From Streptomyces liangshanensis (lineage in GTDB: Bacteria > Actinomycetota > Actinomycetes > Streptomycetales > Streptomycetaceae), in NCBI RefSeq assembly GCF_011694815.1, contig NZ_CP050177.1:3286001-3350000 (forward strand): a stretch of DNA of 64,000 nt, in the 5' to 3' direction. Positions 51,516-59,194 of this stretch are shown piece after piece; position 1 is the first letter of the stretch; each line of letters opens with the position of its first letter. The position numbers and the translations under genes are program-made. The notes beneath the pieces are model-generated. The model ran no database searches. It saw only the letters and a program-made list of their open reading frames with translations, and had not been told where the DNA came from.

Positions 51516-52466
51516 ATGGCCGCACTGGGATGGCTCACCCCCCGTAGGCGCTCCGCGACAGCCCGGAGCGTCCTGGCGGGCGAGGCCGCAGCCGAGGCAG
51601 GACTGAAGTCCACGCAGGAATCTCAGGACGCGCTCGCCGCCGGCACCACCACCGCCGACGACGCCGACCGCGCCCCCGACTTCCCCGTCTTCGGCGACGC
51701 CCGCGCCGCCGCCTTCTTCGACCTCGACAACACCGTCATGCAGGGCGCCGCGATCTTCCACTTCGGCCGCGGCCTCTACAAGCGCAAGTTCTTCCAGCGC
51801 CGCGAACTCGCCCGGTTCGCCTGGCAGCAGGCGTGGTTCCGGCTGGCCGGCGTCGAGGACCCCGAGCACATGCAGGACGCCCGCGACAGCGCGCTGTCCA
51901 TCGTCAAGGGCCACCGCGTCGCCGAGCTGATGTCCATCGGCGAGGAGATCTACGACGAATACATGGCCGACCGCATCTGGCCCGGCACCCGCGCCCTCGC
52001 CCAGGCCCACCTCGACGCGGGACAGCAGGTCTGGCTGGTGACGGCCGCGCCCGTCGAGACCGCCACGATCATCGCCCGCAGGCTCGGCCTCACCGGCGCC
52101 CTCGGCACCGTCGCCGAGTCCGTGGGCGGCGTCTACACCGGCAAGCTCGTCGGGGAACCCCTCCACGGCCCCGCGAAGGCCGAGGCCGTCCGCGCCCTCG
52201 CCGCCGCCGAGGGCTTCGAGCTGGACCGCTGCGCCGCGTACAGCGACTCGCACAACGACATCCCGATGCTCTCGCTCGTGGGGCACCCGTACGCGATCAA
52301 CCCCGACGCCAAGCTGCGCAAGCACGCCCGCCGGCTCGACTGGCGGCTGCGCGACTACCGGACCGGCCGCAAGGCGGCCAAGGTCGGCATCCCGGCGGCC
52401 GCCGGCGTGGGCGCCCTGGCGGGCGGCACGGCCGCCGCCGTCGCCCTGCACCGCCGCCGCCGCTGA
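51516..52466 (+). CDS. HAD-IB family phosphatase (SerB-like)
   Basis: A 316-residue haloacid-dehalogenase phosphatase. Motif I is AAFFDLDNTVMQG (nucleophilic Asp), motif II VWLVTAAPVET, and motif III/IV CAAYSDSHNDIPML. The cap insertion (FGRGLYKRKFFQRRELARFAWQQAWFRL) places it in the HAD-IB group. It may dephosphorylate phosphoserine-like or lipid phosphates. An N-terminal extension of about 60 residues and a C-terminal segment with a predicted membrane helix (VGIPAAAGVGALAGGTAAAVAL, then HRRRR) suggest membrane association. The gene is followed by a strong terminator and precedes bldN on the same strand. Confidence 0.9.
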   Translation: MAALGWLTPRRRSATARSVLAGEAAAEAGLKSTQESQDALAAGTTTADDADRAPDFPVFGDARAAAFFDLDNTVMQGAAIFHFGRGLYKRKFFQRRELARFAWQQAWFRLAGVEDPEHMQDARDSALSIVKGHRVAELMSIGEEIYDEYMADRIWPGTRALAQAHLDAGQQVWLVTAAPVETATIIARRLGLTGALGTVAESVGGVYTGKLVGEPLHGPAKAEAVRALAAAEGFELDRCAAYSDSHNDIPMLSLVGHPYAINPDAKLRKHARRLDWRLRDYRTGRKAAKVGIPAAAGVGALAGGTAAAVALHRRRR

Positions 52467-52492
52467 CCTCTCCCGCGACGACGACCTCCACC

Positions 52493-52519
52493 ACACCCCG
52501 GGCGGCCCGCCCGGGGTGT
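52493..52519 (+). terminator. Hairpin terminator after the HAD-IB phosphatase
   Basis: ACACCCCGGGCGG pairs with the following CCGCCCGGGGTGT over up to 13 bp and is followed by TTTCGCG. It lies 27 bp after the stop and isolates bldN from upstream transcription. Confidence 0.8.
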
Positions 52520-52823
52520 TTCGCGATCCCGGCGTTCTACCCGGGCGCTCCTCCCCGTAGTCACCGTGACGACATCCCGCCACAACCCATCACCGCATCA
52601 CGCAGATCTTGACCAAATCCGATCAGCAAATGGTCACGATGTGCTACTTGATCCGCCGCTTAGCCGCTACAGAAGCGACGTAATCGATGATTTGAGCAAC
52701 TGGGTGTAGCGCTGCCTGTACGAAGCGTTATTCTCCTCAGACGCATACCGGACCCCACCCGTCACCACGGCGAGTGAACGGTCCCGCACTGCACGTGATG
52801 GAAGCTCTGCCTCTGGGAGTCCC
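52520..52823 (+). promoter_or_regulatory. bldN upstream region
   Basis: These 304 bp hold no supported gene and must contain the bldN promoter. GTCAC/GTGAC-type inverted repeats occur at 52560-52570 (GTCACCGTGAC) and about 52769-52784 (GTCAC ... GTGAA). BldD is known to repress bldN through sites of this general kind in Streptomyces, but neither copy is a full match to the BldD consensus I can recall. The local composition is less GC-rich (near 52610-52735) than the surrounding genes, as expected for a regulatory region. Confidence 0.35.
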
Positions 52824-53618
52824 GTGTACCCACACGTCGGGGTTGACGCCTCGGGCCTGGCTACGCTGCGCGCAACGGTCCTCGACCATTTGCGCGGCTT
52901 CGTCCCCACCGCGTACGCCGTCCCCGCCTTCGCCGCAGCGGCCCCTGCCGTGAGCGGCCCTATCGGACCTTGTTATGCCCTGGCGAGCGGCGGTGCGGCG
53001 GTCGGCAGACGGGGAAGCAGAAGCAGCACCCCCGCCTCGACCACCGCCCGCCGGCCCACCGCCGACAGCGACAGCGCCCGCATGATGGAACTCGTCGAGC
53101 GCGCCCAGGCCGGTGAGGCCGAGGCCTTCGGCCGGCTGTACGACCAGTACAGCGACACCGTCTACCGCTACATCTACTACCGCGTGGGCGGAAAGGCGAC
53201 CGCGGAGGACCTCACCAGCGAGACGTTCCTGCGCGCCCTGCGCCGGATCTCCACCTTCACCTGGCAGGGCCGTGACTTCGGCGCCTGGCTGGTCACGATC
53301 GCCCGCAACCTGGTCGCCGACCACTTCAAATCGAGCCGGTTCCGGCTCGAAGTGACCACAGGCGAAATGCTCGACGCCAACGAGGTCGAGCGCAGTCCCG
53401 AGGACTCCGTCCTGGAGTCCCTCTCCAACGCGGCGCTGCTGGAAGCCGTACGGAAACTCAACCCCCAGCAGCAGGAGTGCGTCACCCTGCGCTTCCTGCA
53501 AGGCCTCTCCGTCGCCGAGACGGCCCGGGTCATGGGCAAGAACGAAGGAGCGATCAAGACCTTGCAATACCGAGCCGTACGCACCCTGGCCCGGCTCCTC
53601 CCGGAAGACGCCCGCTGA
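52824..53618 (+). CDS. bldN: Developmental ECF sigma factor BldN (proprotein)
   Basis: A 264-residue ECF sigma factor needed for aerial hyphae formation through chaplin and rodlin genes and bldM. The sigma part begins near residue 87 (ARMMELVERAQAGEAEAFGR); region 2 has YRYIYYRVGGKATAEDLTSETFLRALRRI and GAWLVTIARNLVADHF, region 4 has NPQQQECVTLRFLQGLSVAETARVMGKNEGAIKTLQYRAVRTL. The preceding 86 residues (MYPHVGVDASGLATLRATVL ...) match the pro-sequence of S. coelicolor BldN, which is removed by proteolysis. The GTG at 52824 has GGGAG upstream. The cognate anti-sigma gene rsbN follows. Confidence 0.97.
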   Translation: MYPHVGVDASGLATLRATVLDHLRGFVPTAYAVPAFAAAAPAVSGPIGPCYALASGGAAVGRRGSRSSTPASTTARRPTADSDSARMMELVERAQAGEAEAFGRLYDQYSDTVYRYIYYRVGGKATAEDLTSETFLRALRRISTFTWQGRDFGAWLVTIARNLVADHFKSSRFRLEVTTGEMLDANEVERSPEDSVLESLSNAALLEAVRKLNPQQQECVTLRFLQGLSVAETARVMGKNEGAIKTLQYRAVRTLARLLPEDAR

Positions 53619-53683
53619 CAGCCGACGACTCAACTCACTTTCGGTGACGCCCCGATGACGCACTGGTCCGATCATCCTCCGCG

Positions 53684-53712
53684 CGTAACCCAAGTGCCGA
53701 GCCGCTCGTTGT
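53684..53712 (+). promoter_or_regulatory. Candidate sigma-BldN promoter for rsbN
   Basis: CGTAAC (53684-53689), a 17-bp spacer and CGTTGT (53707-53712) fit the -35/-10 elements recalled for sigma-BldN promoters (CGTAAC and CGTTG-like). It lies 131 bp before the rsbN GTG and 66 bp after the bldN stop. It would place the anti-sigma gene under its own target's control, a negative feedback loop known in S. venezuelae. Confidence 0.6.
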
Positions 53713-53842
53713 CCGGGATGCAGGCTCCCTGCGGTCACGTCACGCTCGCGGCCATTCACCCGATGGTGTGGATGCGCTCAAGGTGTGCAACCTTCCGGAC
53801 CCCCAGGGGAGTCGATCGTCATGACGAGAGGAGGTGCCGCCA

Positions 53843-55069
53843 GTGATCGCGAACGTTTCGGCACACCGGCGGGCGAACGCCTTCGCCCAGGCCCTGGACG
53901 ACCGGACGGTTCAGGGCGAGGCGGCCGAACAGCCCGCCGAGTCGGCCGAACCGGCCGAACAGGGGCGGCTGTTGGCCCTGGCAAGCGGTCTCGGTGACCT
54001 ACCGAGGCCCACGCTGGACCCCGAGGTCAAAGTGGTGCAGCGAGCACAGCTCGTGGCCGCCATGGAGGCCATGCTGATGGAAGGCACAGTCGGCGGAGGT
54101 ATGTCCTCGGGCACCACGGTGCCCGAGCAGCGGACGTCCGGCCGGGGTGCCCACCGGGCCTCCCCGCTCCGGAAACTGCGGCCCAGGTCCCGGTGGTCGA
54201 AAGGCCTCGCGGCCGGCGGCCTCACGGTCGGGGTGGCGGCCGGCGCGTTCGGCGGAGTGGCCGCGGCCAGCTCCGACGCCCTGCCCGGCGACTCGCTCTA
54301 CGGGCTCAAGCGCGGCATGGAGGACCTCAAGCTCAACCTGGCGGACGACGACTCCAGCCGGGGCGAGCTGTACCTCGACCACGCCTCGACCCGGCTGAAC
54401 GAGGCACGCAGGCTGATGGAGCGCGACCGCTCCGGACACCTCGACCACGAGTCCCTGAGCGAGATCAGGCGCGCCCTGAGCGGGATGAAGCACGACGCGA
54501 CCGAAGGTCACCGGCTGCTCCACCAGGCGTACGAACGGGACGGCTCCCTCGGCCCGATCGCCACCCTCTCCTCGTTCTCCGCCTCGCACCGCCAGGCCTG
54601 GGACGGACTCCGCGAACGCCTGCCCGTCCAGCTGACGGACGTGGGCGACGAGGTCAGTTCGGTGTTCGACGCGATGGACGAAGAGGTCGCCCCGCTCCAG
54701 GCGATGCTGCCACGAGCCCCGGAGAGACGCAGGACCGAGACCCGGCCCAGCACCCCACAGGACTCCACGGGGACCGCCCGCACCTCCCCCACCAGCGCCC
54801 CCGCCACACCCGGCACCGGCGAAAGCGGTTCGCACACCAGCGGCACACCGCGCCCCTCGGGCTCCGGTTCGGACCACGCCTCGGAGGAGGGCCTGCTCGG
54901 CGGCAGGACCGGCGGCCTGCTCGACCCCCCGCCGAACAGCGTCTTCCCGTCGCCGTCCGCACCCAAGGACAGCACCGACCGCCCAGGCCCCGACGTCACG
55001 ATCCCGCCGCTGCTGCCCGACCTGCTCCCCGGGCTCGGCATCAACGCGGAGGACACGGACAAGCCCTAG
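53843..55069 (+). CDS. rsbN: Anti-sigma factor RsbN
   Basis: A 408-residue single-pass membrane protein that holds sigma-BldN inactive. The cytoplasmic N-terminal part (about 1-115) begins VIANVSAHRRANAFAQALDD. A membrane helix (about 118-142) reads KGLAAGGLTVGVAAGAFGGVAAASS. A DUF5667-like helical domain follows outside (DALPGDSLYGLKRGMEDLKL, then LYLDHASTRLNEARRLMERD). The tail is a Ser/Pro/Gly-rich region. AGGAGG ends 8 bp before the GTG at 53843, preferred over the GTG at 53834. Gene order bldN-rsbN matches that described for S. venezuelae. A perfect terminator follows. Confidence 0.93.
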   Translation: MIANVSAHRRANAFAQALDDRTVQGEAAEQPAESAEPAEQGRLLALASGLGDLPRPTLDPEVKVVQRAQLVAAMEAMLMEGTVGGGMSSGTTVPEQRTSGRGAHRASPLRKLRPRSRWSKGLAAGGLTVGVAAGAFGGVAAASSDALPGDSLYGLKRGMEDLKLNLADDDSSRGELYLDHASTRLNEARRLMERDRSGHLDHESLSEIRRALSGMKHDATEGHRLLHQAYERDGSLGPIATLSSFSASHRQAWDGLRERLPVQLTDVGDEVSSVFDAMDEEVAPLQAMLPRAPERRRTETRPSTPQDSTGTARTSPTSAPATPGTGESGSHTSGTPRPSGSGSDHASEEGLLGGRTGGLLDPPPNSVFPSPSAPKDSTDRPGPDVTIPPLLPDLLPGLGINAEDTDKP

Positions 55070-55080
55070 CACGGACACAA

Positions 55081-55115
55081 CTGAGGCGGGGCTCCCACCA
55101 GGAGCCCCGCCTCAG
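55081..55115. terminator. Bidirectional terminator between rsbN and the PlsC-like gene
   Basis: CTGAGGCGGGGCTCC, a 5-nt loop CACCA, then GGAGCCCCGCCTCAG: a perfect 15-bp stem between two convergent genes. Twelve bases after the rsbN stop and 28 bases from the other stop. Confidence 0.92.
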
Positions 55116-55142
55116 CCATGAGCCACTCATCAGGGCAACGCC

Positions 55143-56378
55143 TCAGAAGAACACCGACCGCCGCTGCACCAACAGCTTGTACAGCGTGTGCTGGATCTGC
55201 TCCCGCACCTGATCCGTCAGGTTGAACATCAGCATCGGGTCCTCCGCCGCCTCCGGCGGATACCCGTCCGTCGGGATCGGCTCCCCGAACTGGATCGTCC
55301 ACTTCGTCGGCAGCGGCAGCGCCCCCAACGGCCCCAGCCACGGAAACGTCGGCGTCAGCGGGAAGTACGGGATGCCCAGCAGCCGCGCCAGCGTCTTCGA
55401 GTTCCCGACCATCGGGTAGATCTCCTCCGCCCCGACGATCGAGCACGGCACGATCGGCACCCCCGCCCGCAGCGCCGTCGACACGAACCCGCCCCGGCCG
55501 AACCGCTGGAGCTTGTACCGGTCGCCGAACGGCTTCCCGATGCCCTTGAAGCCCTCCGGCATCACCCCGACGACCTCGCCCCGCTCCAACAGCCGCTCCG
55601 CGTCCTCCGCGCACGCCAGCGTGTGCCCGGCCTTCCGCGCCAGCTCGTTGACCACCGGCAGCATGAACACCAGATCCGCCGCCAGGAGCCGCAGATGCCG
55701 GTCCCCGGGATGGTTGTCGTGGACGGCGACCTGCATCATCAGCCCGTCCAGCGGCAGGGTCCCCGAGTGGTTGGCCACCACGAGCGCCCCGCCCTCCGAC
55801 GGGATGTTCTCGATGCCCTTCACGTCGACCCGGAAGTAGTTCTCGTAGATCGGCCGGATCAACGACATCAGGACCTGATCGGTCAGCTCCTTGTCGTACC
55901 CGAACTCGTCGATCTCGTAGTCCCCGGTGACCCGGCGGCGCAGGAACGCGAGACCGCCCGCGATCCGCCGCTCCCAGCCGCTCCGCCCACCGTCCGCGCC
56001 GTCCCCGGCCTCCGCGCCCGCCGCGCCGCCGCCCGCGCCCGTACCGCCGCCGGCCGCCCCCTCGGGGCCACCGCCCGCCGCCCGCACCGCGTCGTCCGCC
56101 TCGGCCCCCGCCGCCGCGGCCGCCGTCCCCGACAGCCCGCCCAGCGGATCGTCGTCGTCCGGCAGGCCACCCGGCACGGAAGCCTCCGGCTCCGGTACGG
56201 GCGTCAGCGGACCCGGCTTGCGCCCCTGCCCCGCTCCCGTACCCGCACCCGCACCCGGCCCGGAACCGGCGGCGCCGTGCCCGCGCTTCCCCGCCCCGTC
56301 CTTACCCTGCTTGGGACGGCCGCCCGGCCCCCGCCTCCTCGGCTCGTCGCCGAAAGGAATCACCTTGGCATCGGCCAT
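55143..56378 (-). CDS. PlsC-type lysophospholipid acyltransferase with long disordered N-terminus
   Basis: A 411-residue acyltransferase of the PlsC/AGPAT class. The catalytic H-x4-D is in VVANHSGTLPLDGLMMQ; the substrate-binding PEG is in VGVMPEGFKGIGKPFG; the later PIVPCSIVGAEEIYP completes the fold. Residues 1-150 are a Gly/Ala/Pro/Asp-rich segment without structure (FGDEPRRRGPGGRPKQGKDG ...), unusual for this family. It probably acylates lysophospholipids or a related lipid at the inner membrane face. The ATG at 56378 sits one base after the stop of the epimerase gene on the same strand, so the two are cotranscribed. Confidence 0.9.
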   Translation of the reverse strand: MADAKVIPFGDEPRRRGPGGRPKQGKDGAGKRGHGAAGSGPGAGAGTGAGQGRKPGPLTPVPEPEASVPGGLPDDDDPLGGLSGTAAAAAGAEADDAVRAAGGGPEGAAGGGTGAGGGAAGAEAGDGADGGRSGWERRIAGGLAFLRRRVTGDYEIDEFGYDKELTDQVLMSLIRPIYENYFRVDVKGIENIPSEGGALVVANHSGTLPLDGLMMQVAVHDNHPGDRHLRLLAADLVFMLPVVNELARKAGHTLACAEDAERLLERGEVVGVMPEGFKGIGKPFGDRYKLQRFGRGGFVSTALRAGVPIVPCSIVGAEEIYPMVGNSKTLARLLGIPYFPLTPTFPWLGPLGALPLPTKWTIQFGEPIPTDGYPPEAAEDPMLMFNLTDQVREQIQHTLYKLLVQRRSVFF

Positions 56379-56379
56379 G

Positions 56380-57429
56380 TCAGCTGCGCTCCTTGCTCGC
56401 GAGGGTGCGGACGGCGGTGGAGAGCCGGTCGACCGCGTGGGCCGCCACCTCGGGCGGCAGCAGCCCCGCACCCCGGCTGCGGGCGAAGTCCGCGAAGGCC
56501 TGCGCCGTGGTGTACGTCGGTTCGAATCCCAGTGTCCCGCGCATCTGGTCCGTGCTGACGACCCGGCCGTGGGTCAGCAGCCTGATCTGCTCGGGCGAGA
56601 AGTCCGTCATGCCGACGGTACGGAGCGCGGAGCCGACCCAGGTAACGGCGGGCAGCGGCACGGGCACGGTGGGCCGCCCCAGCCGTCGCGAGCACTGCGA
56701 GAGCAGCAGCACGCCCTCGCCCGCCACGTTGAAGGTGCCGCTGTTGAGCGTCCCGCGCCGCGGCTCGTCGGCCGCGATCAGCAGGACGTCGATGACGTCG
56801 TCCTCGTGGACGAACTGCAACCGCGGGTCGTAGCCGAAGACCGTCGGCAGGACGGGCAGCGCGAGGTACTCGGCGAGCGGCGAATCCGCCGCGGGCCCCA
56901 GGATGTTCGCGAACCGCAGCACACACACCGCCACGTCGGGCCGGCGCCGCGCGAAGCCCCGGACGTACCCCTCGACCTCCACGGCGTCCTTCGCGAAACC
57001 GCCGCTCGGCAGGGACTTGGGTGGGGTGGTCTCGGTGAAGACCGCCGGGTCGCGGGGCGCCGAACCGTACACACTCGTACTGGACTTCACGACGAGCCGT
57101 CTGACGGTCGGTGACTTCTGGCAGGCGCCGAGCAGCTGCATCGTGCCGATGACGTTGGTCTCCTTGACCGACGTACGGCCACCGGTGCCCAGCGGCGTAC
57201 CCGTCACGTCCAGGTGCACCACCGTGTCCACGCGGTGCTCGGCCAGCACCCGCGCTATGGCGGGCTGCCGGATGTCGGCGCGGACGAACTCGGCGCCACC
57301 CAGACGGTGCTCGGGAGGGACCGCGTCGACGGCGATCACCCGGTCGACGCCGGGATCGCGTTGAACGCGCCGTACGAAACGGCCTCCCAGCTGCCTGGCC
57401 GCTCCCGTCACGAGCACGACCTTGCCCAA
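56380..57429 (-). CDS. NAD-dependent epimerase/dehydratase (extended SDR)
   Basis: About 349 residues. The cofactor loop is VVLVTGAARQLGGRFVRR, followed by DTVVHLDVTGTPLGTG and SSTSVYGSAPRD (Ser and Tyr of the catalytic set), RFANILGPAADSPLAEYL and FVHEDDVIDVLLIAAD. It belongs to the extended short-chain dehydrogenases that act on nucleotide-sugars or sterol-like substrates. The start is uncertain: a TTG at 57429 (GGGAAGG upstream, normal N-terminus GKVVLVTG) is preferred over a GTG at 57471. It forms a two-gene unit with the PlsC-like gene. Confidence 0.87.
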   Translation of the reverse strand: MGKVVLVTGAARQLGGRFVRRVQRDPGVDRVIAVDAVPPEHRLGGAEFVRADIRQPAIARVLAEHRVDTVVHLDVTGTPLGTGGRTSVKETNVIGTMQLLGACQKSPTVRRLVVKSSTSVYGSAPRDPAVFTETTPPKSLPSGGFAKDAVEVEGYVRGFARRRPDVAVCVLRFANILGPAADSPLAEYLALPVLPTVFGYDPRLQFVHEDDVIDVLLIAADEPRRGTLNSGTFNVAGEGVLLLSQCSRRLGRPTVPVPLPAVTWVGSALRTVGMTDFSPEQIRLLTHGRVVSTDQMRGTLGFEPTYTTAQAFADFARSRGAGLLPPEVAAHAVDRLSTAVRTLASKERS

Positions 57430-57601
57430 GATCAGCGCCTTCCCTAGCCCCAGGTGGTCTTCCGACGTCACCGTAGCGGGTCGGTATTGCCCGGGCGTGA
57501 CCGCACGACATGCCGGACGGCTCTTTTGGCCGAAGAAACACCAACGGGCCCGGGAAACGGTGAACGGCCCGGGAAACGCCGTCGGGCTCCGGAAAGCACC
57601 A
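57430..57601. repeat. Intergenic segment with repeated CGGCCCGGGAAACG units
   Basis: Between the epimerase start and the bS22 terminator lie three related units near 57546-57595 (CGGGCCCGGGAAACGG, CGGCCCGGGAAACGCC, CGGGCTCCGGAAAGC). They look like a decayed tandem repeat. The promoter of the epimerase operon must also be here. No gene is supported. Confidence 0.5.
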
Positions 57602-57636
57602 ACGGCCCTCCCGCCATGTTCTGGCGGAAGAGCCGT
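57602..57636 (-). terminator. Imperfect hairpin terminator after bS22
   Basis: On the minus strand ACGGCTCTTCCGCC, a 7-nt loop, then GGCGGGAGGGCCGT forms a 14-bp stem with two mismatches, about 50 bp after the bS22 stop. Only a weak T-tract follows. Confidence 0.6.
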
Positions 57637-57685
57637 GAATGCACGAACAGCTGTCGCGGAACGCCCCCGCCGGAGCGGGAACGAA

Positions 57686-57784
57686 CTACTTCTTGTTACG
57701 ACGCTGAACGCGGGTGCGCTTGAGCAGCTTGCGGTGCTTCTTCTTGGCCATCCGCTTACGCCGCTTTTTGATAACAGAGCCCAC
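57686..57784 (-). CDS. 30S ribosomal protein bS22 (AURKAIP1/COX24-like)
   Basis: A 32-residue highly basic protein reading [18 protein letters not shown] then [13 protein letters not shown] after the start. This is the AURKAIP1/COX24-domain ribosomal protein bS22 found in actinobacteria and bound to the small subunit. The GTG at 57784 has GCGAGGG upstream. Codon use is AAG/CGC-rich and less GC-biased than neighbours, fitting high expression. It is short enough to be missed by length cut-offs. A hairpin follows it. Confidence 0.95.
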   Translation of the reverse strand: MGSVIKKRRKRMAKKKHRKLLKRTRVQRRNKK

Positions 57785-57895
57785 GACTACCCTCGCTCAC
57801 TTCTCTTCACTCGGTGCGGGGCGTCTGGGCCCACACGACCTACGTCGGCCTAGCCTACCCGTCACCGAGTGAGAGACGTAATCCGAGTGCAAGCC

Positions 57896-58108
57896 CTAGG
57901 CGGGCTGGACCCCCACAAATGACTCGCGGAGGTACTCGTGAACCGCTTGCTCCGGAACCCGGAAGGACCTGCCCACCCGGATCGCCGGCAGATGACCGCT
58001 GTGCACCAGCCGGTACACCGTCATCTTCGACACTCGCATCACCGAGGCGACCTCCGCCACGGTAAGGAACTTGACCTCGTTGAGAGGCCTCTCGCTGCCA
58101 GCAGCCAT
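57896..58108 (-). CDS. Excisionase-type helix-turn-helix DNA-binding protein
   Basis: A 70-residue protein consisting of one MerR-like/excisionase winged helix: FLTVAEVASVMRVSKMTVYRLVHSGHLPAIRVGRSFRVPEQAVHEYL. This is the AlpA/HTH_17 pattern. The ATG at 58108 has AGGTGGG upstream. A recognition helix is predicted in SKMTVYRLVHSG. Streptomyces has developmental regulators of this size (BldC), but the sequence is not BldC. It stands directly upstream of bS22 on the same strand, 111 bp away. Likely a transcription regulator; targets unknown. Confidence 0.88.
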   Translation of the reverse strand: MAAGSERPLNEVKFLTVAEVASVMRVSKMTVYRLVHSGHLPAIRVGRSFRVPEQAVHEYLRESFVGVQPA

Positions 58109-58236
58109 GACCCACCTGTACCTTCCGCACGCGGCGGCCACCGGCTTCCCCTCCGGTGACTCTTCGTCGCTGTGCGCTCACGCCCCAGACTAGGGGCGGG
58201 TGGTGCGAGTGGGGAAGAGGAGCAGCCTTCGGCGGC

Positions 58237-59052
58237 CTACTGTGACAGACACGCCCGATTGAGTACATAGCGAGTAAGCGGCAGGTAGTAAGCGGACCGG
58301 ACGCCGTCATCGAGCGGTACGGCCACCGACACCCGCCCCTCCGCCTCGCCGACGAACAGCGCGGGATCGTCCGTGTCGGCCAGCCCGATGGCCTCGAAAC
58401 CCAGCTGACCTGCCCCGCAGACCCATCCGTGGTCCCCCACCACCAGCCCCGGCAGGGGCCCGCCGGCCTCCACCAGACCGTCCAGCGCCACCCGTACCGG
58501 CAGCGGCGAATGGGTGTGTGCGCCGGTCTCACTCCCGGCGTACGACACGGGCTGTTCGCACATCAACGCAACACCCCGTACGTAGTCCAGGCGGTACGTG
58601 CGTAGCCCGAACCGGGTCGTTATGTCGATACATCTCCCCTGCGCCGGGGTGAGGACGAGACATCCCGCCGACGACAAAGCGTCTGCCAGAGCCGCGTAGA
58701 AACCGAGCAACCGCCCCGGGTGACCCGTCCCGAACAGCACCGGAACCCGGTCCGCCGCCGCCTCCCGCAACCGCTCCGCGAAGACGTCCAGCGCGGCCAA
58801 CGTCCGCTCGGGATCGATGACATCGGCGCCCGACACCTCACCGGGATCGGACGATACGCCGCAGCGCTCCGCCATCAGCCCCAGCACGTCCCGCTCGCTC
58901 CAGGCCCGTTCGGGATCGAGTCCGAGCAACACCCGCGGATCCCGGGCCGCGAAGAGCCGGTAACTGCGCAGGCTCCTCTCCCGTGACGTGGCCACGGGAC
59001 CGGCCAGCCTGGCCGCCAGCAGATGCGCCCGCAGGGCTCCGACGCTCAACAC
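58237..59052 (-). CDS. Phosphatase-like conserved actinobacterial protein
   Basis: A 271-residue cytosolic protein. Part of it reads SVGALRAHLLAARLAGPVAT, RERSLRSYRLFAARDPRVLLGLDPE, VPVLFGTGHPGRLLGFYAALADAL and LPGLVVGDHGWVCGAGQLGFEAIGLAD. Homologues in Streptomyces are annotated as phosphatase, but I cannot identify a classical catalytic motif; TGHPG and GDHGW are the best candidates for a metal or phosphate site. The GTG at 59052 (starting LSVGALRA) is preferred; the longer frame upstream is a poor fit. It lies 142 bp before acuC's end on the same strand. Confidence 0.7.
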   Translation of the reverse strand: MLSVGALRAHLLAARLAGPVATSRERSLRSYRLFAARDPRVLLGLDPERAWSERDVLGLMAERCGVSSDPGEVSGADVIDPERTLAALDVFAERLREAAADRVPVLFGTGHPGRLLGFYAALADALSSAGCLVLTPAQGRCIDITTRFGLRTYRLDYVRGVALMCEQPVSYAGSETGAHTHSPLPVRVALDGLVEAGGPLPGLVVGDHGWVCGAGQLGFEAIGLADTDDPALFVGEAEGRVSVAVPLDDGVRSAYYLPLTRYVLNRACLSQ

Positions 59053-59194
59053 CCCGCCGATGCTGCCCGTTCCGGCGCCGCGAGGGGCCGGAACGGGGAC
59101 ACCACCCCACGGTTGGCGTAACGCCCCCGAGCCCCGCACGCACCGGAGCTCCCGCTCCCGCTCCCGATGCCGCCAGGCCCCAGGGCCGGCCGCC

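Noticed and set aside
52560..52570. GTCACCGTGAC as a definite BldD box
   Set aside because: It is a perfect short palindrome but its half-site spacing does not match the BldD consensus I can recall.
56518..56540. TTCGAATCCCAGTG, resembling a tRNA T-loop
   Set aside because: No matching acceptor, D or anticodon arms; it lies inside the epimerase coding frame.
57896..58108. Idea that the small HTH protein is BldC
   Set aside because: Length and fold agree, but the residues do not match BldC as remembered; it fits a different excisionase-type family.
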